Shown here in pieces: positions 1 to 5,366 of a stretch of DNA of 6,500 bases. Location: NCBI GenBank assembly GCA_017961385.1, contig JAGCXJ010000229.1, positions 1 to 6,500 of the forward strand. The letters run 5' to 3'. The DNA is from Lachnospiraceae bacterium. Lineage in GTDB: Bacteria > Bacillota > Clostridia > Lachnospirales > Lachnospiraceae. Position 1 is the stretch's first letter; every line of letters begins with the position of its first letter. Position numbers and translations under genes: made by a program. The notes beneath the pieces are model-generated. The model was not told the origin of the DNA and did not search any database. It saw only the letters and a program-made list of their open reading frames with translations.

Positions 1-46
1 CAAGAGCAGCACGTGCCTCAGCACCGTATTTGATCTCTTTTGCCAT
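1..46 (-). CDS. groEL: GroEL chaperonin (60 kDa), N-terminal fragment
   Basis: Only the first 15 codons lie in the window, and they read MAKEIKYGAEARAAL on the minus strand. This matches the conserved N-terminus of bacterial GroEL (MAKxIxFG/YxxxAR). GroEL forms the double-ring ATP-dependent folding chamber in the cytoplasm and works with GroES. An AGAAGGAGA ribosome binding site (57-66) sits about 11 nt before the ATG. The gene starts 21 nt after the groES stop codon, the usual groES-groEL arrangement, so the two are presumably one transcript. The assignment rests on the short peptide plus position after groES, which together are quite specific. The rest of the gene lies beyond base 1. Confidence 0.93.
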   Translation of the reverse strand, partial: MAKEIKYGAEARAAL

Positions 47-67
47 TGTTAAACCATCTCCTTCTTA

Positions 68-352
68 TTACTGAATAATTGCCAGAATGTCTGCCTGTTT
101 TACTACGATAAATTCTTCATCATCAAGCTTTACATCTGTTCCGGCATATTTAGAATATATTACGTTGTCGCCAACCTTAACTTCCATCTTAACTTCTTTG
201 CCGTCAATAACTCCGCCGGGGCCAACAGCAATAACTTCTGCCTGCTGAGGCTTCTCCTTGTTCTGACCGGGCAATACGATGCCGGACTTTGTTGTTTCTT
301 CTGCAACTAACTGCTTTAATACGACTCTGTCGCCTAATGGAACTAACTTCAT
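68..352 (-). CDS. groES: GroES co-chaperonin (10 kDa)
   Basis: This 94-residue protein is the heptameric lid that closes the GroEL cavity. It begins MKLVPLGDRVVLK, the typical GroES start. The mobile loop spans about residues 18-34 and carries the hydrophobic Ile25-Val26-Leu27 tripeptide that docks on GroEL. The AVGPG motif follows at 42-46, and the C-terminal part has GDNVIYSKYAGT and a final EEFIVV strand. The length is normal for the family. An upstream in-frame ATG at 415 would add 21 residues (MKKNTFKLKY...), but it has no ribosome binding site and would lie within the promoter. The ATG at 352 is preceded by AAAGGAGG with an 8-nt spacer, so it was chosen. groEL follows after 21 nt. The gene has its own promoter, just downstream of the terminator of the preceding operon. 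No CIRCE operator is visible. Confidence 0.97.
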   Translation of the reverse strand: MKLVPLGDRVVLKQLVAEETTKSGIVLPGQNKEKPQQAEVIAVGPGGVIDGKEVKMEVKVGDNVIYSKYAGTDVKLDDEEFIVVKQADILAIIQ

Positions 353-360
353 GATAATTG

Positions 361-368
361 CCTCCTTT
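361..368 (-). promoter_or_regulatory. groES ribosome binding site
   Basis: On the minus strand this reads AAAGGAGG, a near-perfect anti-16S match placed 8 nt before the ATG at 352. It decides the groES start against the longer reading that begins at 415. Confidence 0.9.
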
Positions 369-384
369 GTTATTTCTCTAACAA
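367..384 (-). repeat. short inverted repeat in the groES leader
   Basis: A perfect 6-bp inverted repeat, TTGTTA-N6-TAACAA, overlaps the expected groES transcription start and abuts the ribosome binding site. Its position is where the CIRCE/HrcA operator of groES genes usually lies, but its sequence is not CIRCE. It could be a small operator, a weak leader hairpin, or chance in AT-rich DNA. Confidence 0.35.
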
Positions 385-387
385 GAT

Positions 388-415
388 ATTTTAGCTTAAA
401 TGTGTTTTTTTTCAA
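388..415 (-). promoter_or_regulatory. groES: predicted vegetative promoter of groES-groEL
   Basis: On the minus strand a TTGAAA -35 box (415-410) and a TAAAAT -10 box (393-388) are separated by 16 nt. Transcription would then start near 381, giving a leader of roughly 30 nt. It lies between the upstream terminator and the groES ribosome binding site, the only place a groES promoter could sit in this window. The surrounding DNA is so AT-rich that the exact boxes are uncertain. Confidence 0.5.
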
Positions 416-455
416 CCTTATAATATTCTTTTTTATTGTTTTTTTATAATTTTTC

Positions 456-495
456 GCAAAAAACGATCGCGACCCGTATCAGATCGCGATCATTA
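456..495 (-). terminator. strong intrinsic terminator after the esterase gene
   Basis: On the minus strand GATCGCGA (491-484) pairs perfectly with TCGCGATC (472-465). In RNA the stem extends inward by U-G, C-G and U-G pairs to 11 bp, closing a GAUAC loop. A run of six T (463-458) follows after one G. The hairpin begins about 9 nt after the stop codon of the SGNH hydrolase gene, so it ends the chemoreceptor-esterase transcript and insulates groES. On the plus strand there is no T-run after the stem, so it should act in one direction only. Confidence 0.9.
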
Positions 496-500
496 ATGAA

Positions 501-1139
501 TCAGTTAATACTCAAGATCACTTCTTTAAGCTTTTGAGCAAGTATCTCATGCCCCTGAGGAGTTAGATGAAGTGAGTCAAATTCAGATGGATAAACATAC
601 TTAGCAGCATCAAAGAATATACATCCCTTGCTATCAGCAACCTGCCTGTAATACTTAGGAAATTGCTTAGATCTTTCAATCGGATCTAAACTGAAAGCGT
701 CATAAAACGGGGAGTTTTTCATACCTTCACCGATCTGAGGCGGAGATACTAATATAATCTTTGGTATATAGCCTTGTTTTAACTCGCTAAACTCCTTTAT
801 AACATCTACAAGAATGCCGGCACCATGAGCGATTTCTTCAGCACTCAGATGGAAAGTATCTTTAAGATCATTGCTTCCTAACATCAATATCACAATATCG
901 ATCGGCTTATGAGAATTCAGACAAGGCTTTAGATAATCAAGCCCGTTCTTCCATCCATCCTCTGGGTCATCATGGATCGTTGTGCGTCCGTTGCATCCTT
1001 CCTCAATGATTAGATAATCATCTCCCAAAAGCAACTGCAGCTTTCCAGGATATCGTATGTCCTTTGGATAACGCAGACCGGTTTCAGGTACGTATCCATA
1101 TGTATTTGAGTCTCCGTAGCATAGAACTGTTTTTATCAT
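501..1139 (-). CDS. SGNH/GDSL-family esterase (arylesterase/acyltransferase-like)
   Basis: This 212-residue, probably cytoplasmic, serine hydrolase would cleave small ester substrates; the natural substrate is unknown. All SGNH blocks are present: GDSN with nucleophile Ser11, EEGCNGRTT around Gly48/Asn50, GSND with Asn90, and DSLH with Asp188 and His191. The stretches IEEG-x3-RTT, DDP, YLxxCL, IDIVILMLGSND and ILVSPP resemble the arylesterase-like subgroup that includes the Mycobacterium smegmatis acyltransferase MsAcT (recalled similarity, not a search). There is no signal peptide or membrane helix, and the length is normal. The start lies 2 nt after the chemoreceptor stop (TAA-AA-ATG) and lacks a clear Shine-Dalgarno sequence, which suggests translation coupled to the upstream gene. 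A strong terminator follows directly. Block I has Asn after the nucleophile (GDSN) instead of the common Leu; this variant is frequent in the wider SGNH family. Confidence 0.9.
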   Translation of the reverse strand: MIKTVLCYGDSNTYGYVPETGLRYPKDIRYPGKLQLLLGDDYLIIEEGCNGRTTIHDDPEDGWKNGLDYLKPCLNSHKPIDIVILMLGSNDLKDTFHLSAEEIAHGAGILVDVIKEFSELKQGYIPKIILVSPPQIGEGMKNSPFYDAFSLDPIERSKQFPKYYRQVADSKGCIFFDAAKYVYPSEFDSLHLTPQGHEILAQKLKEVILSIN

Positions 1140-1141
1140 TT

Positions 1142-2605
1142 TTAGAAATTATTGATAATCTCTGCTGATTCGTTAAGTCTGTTAACGATCTCCATCATAT
1201 CTTCTACAACTAAAAGATTCTTTGCGGCTTCTTCATAAGTAGCTGTTGCCTGAGCAGCAACCTCCTGCGATACAGCCGATACATTGCTTATATTGTTTAC
1301 GATCTCAGCATTTGCACTCTGAAGCATGCTTACAGCATCGATGAGCTTATCAGAGTTGCCGTCTATATCATGACTGCACTTTTGAACCTGAATAAGTTTT
1401 TCATTTGTTGTTTCAGTATTGGCATTCTGACGAGCGTTATTATCAAGAAGCACTCCGGTCTTTTCAACAACAGAATCAACCTGTTCTGAGATCTCATCTA
1501 TCAGGTTAGATATATCTGTAGTAGCACTCTGAGTCTGAACCGAAAGACTGTTAACTTCTCCTGCAACTACTGCAAATCCTCTTCCTGCTTCTCCCGCTCT
1601 GGCTGCTTCGATAGATGCGTTTAATGCAAGAAGTGATGTCTGATCGGCAACGTCAGATATCATTGAAACGATCTGCTTCATAGAGTTTGTATTTGCCTGA
1701 AGCAGGTTGAGTGAATTCTTAACATCCTCTCCGGCGATCTGAGATGCCTCTACATCCTTAAGCATTTCATTCATTATGGTCATGCTCTCATCAATGATCC
1801 TTGTAGAGTTTTCGACACTGTCATTTATAGCATCGGATGTATCTGTAACAAGTCTGATCTGTTCCTGTATGTTTCCGGTCATCTCAAGCTGATCCTGAAC
1901 GGAATTAGCAGTATCATTTATACCGCTTGTGATCATAGCCATGTTCTTCTGCGTCTCTTCGATGGATTCCCTTAAGGCATTCATCTTTAGAACACTTTCC
2001 TCAACACCGTTTGACATTGTATGGCCGATATCCATAAGAGTTTCAGAGTTTCCTCTCTGTCTTTCCTCTTCTCTATGTACGATATTCATTTTTTCGTCAT
2101 TAATGTCAGAAACAAATTTTGTAGCCATGCAGCATATCATACCCGTTAGACCAACAAACAATATCTGAACGACCGCATAATCAGGCTCTACATATCCGTC
2201 CTTTACAATACCCATTCTGTAAATGAGAGCAAATATATTGGCAATTTCTGCTATGACCGTAAATATGACCGTAAATTTAGGATCATTAAAGACAATATTC
2301 ATTACTAACATCGGCAGAACACAAACAAATATCATTTTTATTGATGATGTCATTAGAATCCCGAGATAGAATACAAAAAATGAGATCATCATTGCATATC
2401 TGATAGCTATGGCATCCCTTTTGTTATTTGAGATAACATAGACCGCAACTATAGCAACTACTAAAATCACACAGAAAATGATTGATCTGCCCCATGTTTC
2501 TCTTTTGAGAATTCCGGCGATCAAATTCAGCGCTATCAAAAGAAAGCATTGAATGTTGAATAGCTTGATCGCCATTTTGTTTTGTCTGATACGTTCAAAA
2601 TCCAT
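1142..2605 (-). CDS. methyl-accepting chemotaxis protein with six-helix membrane domain
   Basis: This 487-residue protein is a chemoreceptor expected to control the CheA kinase through CheW. The N-terminal 165 residues are very hydrophobic, with about six predicted membrane helices (near 14-33, 41-58, 70-87, 90-106, 111-129 and 143-164), short loops and no extracellular sensor domain. A long coiled-coil cytoplasmic domain follows (about 170-485). Its hairpin tip at about 317-355 contains DQTSLLALNASIEAARAGEA and GRGFAVVAGEV, the classic CheA/CheW-contact signature. The Gln/Glu-rich stretch SQEVAAQATATYEEA (446-460) is a likely methylation region. No HAMP domain is apparent between the last helix and the signalling domain, and no C-terminal CheR/CheB tether pentapeptide is seen (it ends INNF). 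Start: GGGAGGT (2617-2611) lies 5 nt before the ATG at 2605. The in-frame ATG at 2653 has no such site. The esterase gene follows after 2 nt. Confidence 0.93.
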   Translation of the reverse strand: MDFERIRQNKMAIKLFNIQCFLLIALNLIAGILKRETWGRSIIFCVILVVAIVAVYVISNNKRDAIAIRYAMMISFFVFYLGILMTSSIKMIFVCVLPMLVMNIVFNDPKFTVIFTVIAEIANIFALIYRMGIVKDGYVEPDYAVVQILFVGLTGMICCMATKFVSDINDEKMNIVHREEERQRGNSETLMDIGHTMSNGVEESVLKMNALRESIEETQKNMAMITSGINDTANSVQDQLEMTGNIQEQIRLVTDTSDAINDSVENSTRIIDESMTIMNEMLKDVEASQIAGEDVKNSLNLLQANTNSMKQIVSMISDVADQTSLLALNASIEAARAGEAGRGFAVVAGEVNSLSVQTQSATTDISNLIDEISEQVDSVVEKTGVLLDNNARQNANTETTNEKLIQVQKCSHDIDGNSDKLIDAVSMLQSANAEIVNNISNVSAVSQEVAAQATATYEEAAKNLLVVEDMMEIVNRLNESAEIINNF

Positions 2606-2610
2606 AAGAT

Positions 2611-2617
2611 ACCTCCC
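2611..2617 (-). promoter_or_regulatory. chemoreceptor ribosome binding site
   Basis: The minus strand reads GGGAGGT, 5 nt before the ATG at 2605. It sets the chemoreceptor start at MDFERIRQNK and excludes the 16-residue upstream extension from 2653, which would start MLWGVFFCIR. Confidence 0.85.
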
Positions 2618-2671
2618 AAAATATCTGATACAAAAAAATACGCCCCACAACATTCCATAGATGTTTTACTG

Positions 2672-2696
2672 AATTTTACCAAAAATCCGTAAAATT
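2672..2696. repeat. 8-bp inverted repeat with flanking half-sites in the divergent intergenic region
   Basis: AATTTTAC (2672-2679) and GTAAAATT (2689-2696) form a perfect inverted repeat with a 9-nt spacer. Further copies of the same half-site lie nearby: GTTTTAC at 2663-2669, exactly 10 bp from its neighbour, and GTAAAAT at 2712-2718. The cluster sits between the divergent chemoreceptor and ABC-F genes and overlaps the possible chemoreceptor promoter, as an operator might. The arms are AT-rich, so chance is a real alternative. Confidence 0.4.
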
Positions 2697-2700
2697 TAAA
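2673..2700 (-). promoter_or_regulatory. possible chemoreceptor promoter
   Basis: On the minus strand TTTAAA (2700-2695) and TAAAAT (2678-2673) are 16 nt apart, giving a leader of about 60 nt. Both boxes overlap the inverted repeat at 2672-2696. The region is so AT-rich that other placements are possible. No flagellar-type promoter (TAAA with GCCGATAA, or CTAAA with CCGATAT) was found, although chemotaxis genes often use one. Confidence 0.3.
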
Positions 2701-2770
2701 AGCATTTTTGAGTAAAATATACAAAATATATGCTTTTTTGTTCTTATTCGACTACAAGATAATGTGTTTC

Positions 2771-2799
2771 TTGCATTTTCTAGCGCTTTTATTTATTAT
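2771..2799 (+). promoter_or_regulatory. predicted promoter of the ABC-F/PHP/HAD cluster
   Basis: TTGCAT (2771-2776) and TATTAT (2794-2799) are 17 nt apart, putting the transcription start near 2806 and leaving a leader of about 44 nt. The -35 box is a weak match. A second candidate, TTGTAG (2801-2806) with TATAAA (2825-2830) and an 18-nt spacer, would start within a few bases of the ribosome binding site and is less likely. The leader is too short for an attenuator or riboswitch. Confidence 0.4.
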
Positions 2800-2849
2800 A
2801 TTGTAGGTTGTAATTCAATATACATATAAATAAGTAATGGAGAAAATTT

Positions 2850-4487
2850 ATGATCAGTGCAAATAATGTAACTCTCAGATTCGGCAAGAAGGCCCTTTTT
2901 GAAGATGTAAATATCAAGTTTACGGAAGGCAACTGTTACGGCCTTATAGGTGCTAACGGTGCAGGCAAGTCTACTTTTCTTAAGATACTTTCCGGCGAAC
3001 TTGAAACTACTAACGGTGATATAAGCATTACTCCCGGTCAGCGTATGTCAGTACTTGAACAGGATCATTTCAAATATGATTCATATCCTGTTATGGATAC
3101 TGTAATACTCGGTAATAAGCGTCTCTACGAGATCATGAAAGAAAAGGATGCTATATATGCAAAGGAAGATTTCAGTGATGAGGACGGGATCAGAGCCAGC
3201 GAGCTTGAAGCAGAATTTGCTGAGATGGACGGATGGGAAGCAGAATCAAATGCTGCAATGCTCTTAAACGGTCTTGGTATTGAGACTGAACTTCATTACA
3301 GTCTCATGAGCGAGCTCGACGGTAATCAGAAAGTCAAGGTACTGCTTGCCAAGGCTCTTTTTGGCAATCCGGATATTCTTCTTCTCGACGAGCCTACTAA
3401 CCATCTTGATCTCGATGCTATCGCTTGGCTTGAAGAATTTCTGATAGATTTTGAAAATACAGTTATAGTAGTTTCACATGACAGATATTTCTTGAATAAG
3501 GTATGTACCCATACCGCTGATATTGATTACGGAAAGATCCAGCTCTATGCAGGAAATTACGACTTCTGGTATGAGTCAAGTCAGCTGCTTATAAAGCAGA
3601 TGAAGGAAGCCAACAAGAAAAAGGAAGAAAAGATCAAGGAACTTCAGGAATTCATTTCACGATTCTCTGCTAATGCGTCTAAATCGAAGCAGGCTACCAG
3701 CCGTAAGCGTGCACTTGAAAAGATCGAACTTGATGAGATCAAGCCTTCTTCTAGAAAATATCCTTATATCGACTTCAGACCTGATCGCGAGATCGGTAAT
3801 GAAGTTCTTACAGTTGAAGGTATATCAAAGACTATAAACGGTGAAAAAGTCCTTGATAATGTTTCTTTCATCATGGGACATGACGACAAGATAGCATTTG
3901 TCGGAAGCAATGAACTTGCAAAGACTACTCTGTTTCAGATACTGATGGGTGAGATGGAACCTGATGAAGGTACATATAAATGGGGTGTTACAACATCACA
4001 GGCATATTTCCCCAAGGACAACAGTTCTGAATTCAATAATGACTATACAATAGTTGACTGGCTTACTGGATACTCTCCTGTCAAGGATGTTACATATGTC
4101 AGAGGCTTCCTTGGAAGAATGCTTTTTGCCGGTGAAGACGGAGTAAAGAAAGTAAAAGTATTATCCGGTGGTGAGAAGGTTAGATGCATGCTTTCAAAGA
4201 TGATGATAAGCGGTGCAAACTGCCTGATCCTTGATGAGCCGACAAACCATCTTGATATGGAATCAATTACTGCATTGAATGATGGTCTTATCAAATACAA
4301 AGGCGTAGCACTCTTCTCATGCCGTGACCATCAGTTTGTTCAGACAACCGCAAACAGGATCATCGAGATCATGCCTGACGGTTCAATAATCGATAAGATA
4401 ACAACATATGACGAATATCTTGCTAATGATGAAATGGCAAGAAAGCGTACCGTTTATGTGGCAAACCGCGAGGATGATAACAACTGA
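2850..4487 (+). CDS. ykpA: ABC-F family ATP-binding protein (YkpA/YbiT type)
   Basis: This 545-residue protein has two ATP-binding cassettes and no membrane helices. ABC-F proteins act on the ribosome rather than as transporters; the YbiT/YkpA subgroup is a housekeeping type associated with relief of stalled translation. Cassette 1: Walker A GANGAGKST (34-42), degenerate signature LDGNQ (156-160), Walker B ILLLDEPTNHLD (176-187), switch His210. The charged inter-domain linker (about 240-320) includes KKKEEKIKELQEF and SANASKSKQATSRKR, the arm expected to reach the ribosomal tRNA sites. Cassette 2: Walker A-like GSNELAKTT (352-360), signature LSGGE (438-442), Walker B CLILDEPTNHLD (458-469). 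In cassette 2 the final Walker A Gly is Ala357 and the switch His is replaced by Arg492 (SCRDHQF). GGAGA stands about 7 nt before the ATG. The stop overlaps the next start by one base (TGATG). The close match to Firmicutes YkpA is from memory. Nothing in it points to antibiotic resistance. Confidence 0.95.
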   Translation: MISANNVTLRFGKKALFEDVNIKFTEGNCYGLIGANGAGKSTFLKILSGELETTNGDISITPGQRMSVLEQDHFKYDSYPVMDTVILGNKRLYEIMKEKDAIYAKEDFSDEDGIRASELEAEFAEMDGWEAESNAAMLLNGLGIETELHYSLMSELDGNQKVKVLLAKALFGNPDILLLDEPTNHLDLDAIAWLEEFLIDFENTVIVVSHDRYFLNKVCTHTADIDYGKIQLYAGNYDFWYESSQLLIKQMKEANKKKEEKIKELQEFISRFSANASKSKQATSRKRALEKIELDEIKPSSRKYPYIDFRPDREIGNEVLTVEGISKTINGEKVLDNVSFIMGHDDKIAFVGSNELAKTTLFQILMGEMEPDEGTYKWGVTTSQAYFPKDNSSEFNNDYTIVDWLTGYSPVKDVTYVRGFLGRMLFAGEDGVKKVKVLSGGEKVRCMLSKMMISGANCLILDEPTNHLDMESITALNDGLIKYKGVALFSCRDHQFVQTTANRIIEIMPDGSIIDKITTYDEYLANDEMARKRTVYVANREDDNN

Positions 4488-5350
4488 TGAACATGGTCGA
4501 TCTTCATACACACAGTGATAAATCGGATGGGAGTCTGTCTCCCACAGAACTTGTCGATCATGCAGCCGAGCTCGGATTAAGCGCCATTGCTCTTACCGAT
4601 CATGACACTACAGAAGGAATCGATGAGGCTATTTCACGCGGATTCAAAAAACAGGTCATGGTCATACCTGGTGTTGAGCTTTCCAGTGAGTATCAGGGGC
4701 AGGCTGTTCATATCGTAGGACTTTGCATAGATCACCATGACTATGATTTTTGTAAAAAGTTAAACGAATTCGTAGAGTCACGTGATAACAGAAATAGAAA
4801 GATGTGCGCTAAATTGACTGAAGCTGGTATGCCCGTTGACTATGATGAATTAAGAGCCACTTATACCGATTCTGTTATTACCAGAGCACACTATGCAAGA
4901 TTTATGTGTGATAAGGGATATGTAAAATCTCCAAAAGAAGCTTTTGAGAGATATATAGGCGATCATTGTCCTTACTTTATACCTCGTGAAAAGGTAACTC
5001 CCATGGATGCCATAAAACTGATCCAGTCTGCTGACGGTATTGCTGTTCTTGCTCATCCTCTTCTATACGGCTTTGGCAAAGACAGACTTGATGCACTTGT
5101 TTCCGAATTAAAAGAAGCCGGTCTTGTAGCTTTGGAAGCTTTGTATTCAACATACAGTGAAGCCGATGAACGTGATATGCGTACACTAGCAAACAAATAC
5201 AAGCTTCTTATAAGCGGAGGCTCAGATTTTCATGGAGCTGCCAAACCCGGTCTTGAACTTGGTACAGGTTATGGACGATTACTTGTTCAGGAATCAGTTC
5301 TCAATACCCTGCTTAGATATAAACGCAATCTTCATAAGATAAAAGCGTGA
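4487..5350 (+). CDS. PHP-domain metal-dependent phosphoesterase (RNase AM/TrpH-like)
   Basis: This 287-residue cytoplasmic protein carries the full set of PHP metal ligands: DLHTHS (His7, His9), Asp14, TDHD (Asp38, His39), GVELS (Glu64), VHIVG (His75), RAHYAR (His135), LAHP (His190) and SDFHG (Asp247, His249). The PHP core is split by an insert of about residues 90-165, as in the YciV/TrpH-like group. Characterised members of that group remove 5' nucleotides from RNA or hydrolyse 3',5'-bisphosphonucleotides such as pAp; which applies here is inferred, not shown. It starts at an ATG sharing its A with the ABC-F stop (TGATG). The nearest Shine-Dalgarno-like bases (GAGG, 4470-4473) are 13 nt away, so translation is probably coupled. 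A second Met two codons later (4493) is an alternative start. A HAD phosphatase follows after 16 nt. Confidence 0.92.
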   Translation: MNMVDLHTHSDKSDGSLSPTELVDHAAELGLSAIALTDHDTTEGIDEAISRGFKKQVMVIPGVELSSEYQGQAVHIVGLCIDHHDYDFCKKLNEFVESRDNRNRKMCAKLTEAGMPVDYDELRATYTDSVITRAHYARFMCDKGYVKSPKEAFERYIGDHCPYFIPREKVTPMDAIKLIQSADGIAVLAHPLLYGFGKDRLDALVSELKEAGLVALEALYSTYSEADERDMRTLANKYKLLISGGSDFHGAAKPGLELGTGYGRLLVQESVLNTLLRYKRNLHKIKA

Positions 5351-5366
5351 CAGGAAATAATTAAAT

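Noticed and set aside
353..415. N-terminal extension of GroES beginning at an ATG at 415
   Set aside because: The extra 21 residues are not seen in GroES, no ribosome binding site precedes that ATG, and AAAGGAGG sits correctly before the ATG at 352.
465..491. Palindrome GATCGCGA...TCGCGATC as a regulator-binding site
   Set aside because: Its position just after the esterase stop, extended RNA stem and following T-run on the minus strand are fully explained by an intrinsic terminator.
1929..2168. Plus-strand open frame of 79 codons
   Set aside because: It lies wholly antisense to the well-supported chemoreceptor, has no recognisable domain, and no evidence of its own start signals was seen.
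2606..2653. N-terminal extension of the chemoreceptor beginning at an ATG at 2653
   Set aside because: GGGAGGT is positioned for the ATG at 2605; the extension has no ribosome binding site of its own and contains that site within its coding sequence.
2536..2724. Minus-strand open frame of 62 codons upstream of and overlapping the chemoreceptor start
   Set aside because: It is out of frame with the chemoreceptor, overlaps its ribosome binding site and N-terminal codons, and matches nothing; it covers the promoter region.
2606..2760. Flagellar sigma-factor promoter for the chemoreceptor
   Set aside because: Neither TAAA-N15-GCCGATAA nor CTAAA-N16-CCGATAT was found upstream; only weak vegetative-type boxes are visible.
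2606..2849. Riboswitch, leader peptide or small RNA in the divergent intergenic region
   Set aside because: No GC-containing multi-helix structure or conserved riboswitch core was seen; the sequence is very AT-rich and only simple inverted repeats are present.
4043..4300. Minus-strand open frame of 85 codons inside the ABC-F gene
   Set aside because: It is antisense to the conserved second cassette (signature and Walker B), and so is explained by codon constraints on the real gene.
2850..4487. Antibiotic-resistance ABC-F (Msr/Vga/OptrA type) or transporter ATPase
   Set aside because: The sequence follows the housekeeping YkpA/YbiT pattern throughout, and there is no attenuator leader, membrane partner or mobile-element context.
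4850..5192. Two overlapping minus-strand open frames inside the PHP gene
   Set aside because: Both are antisense to the conserved PHP metal-ligand region, overlap each other in different frames, and show no domain.
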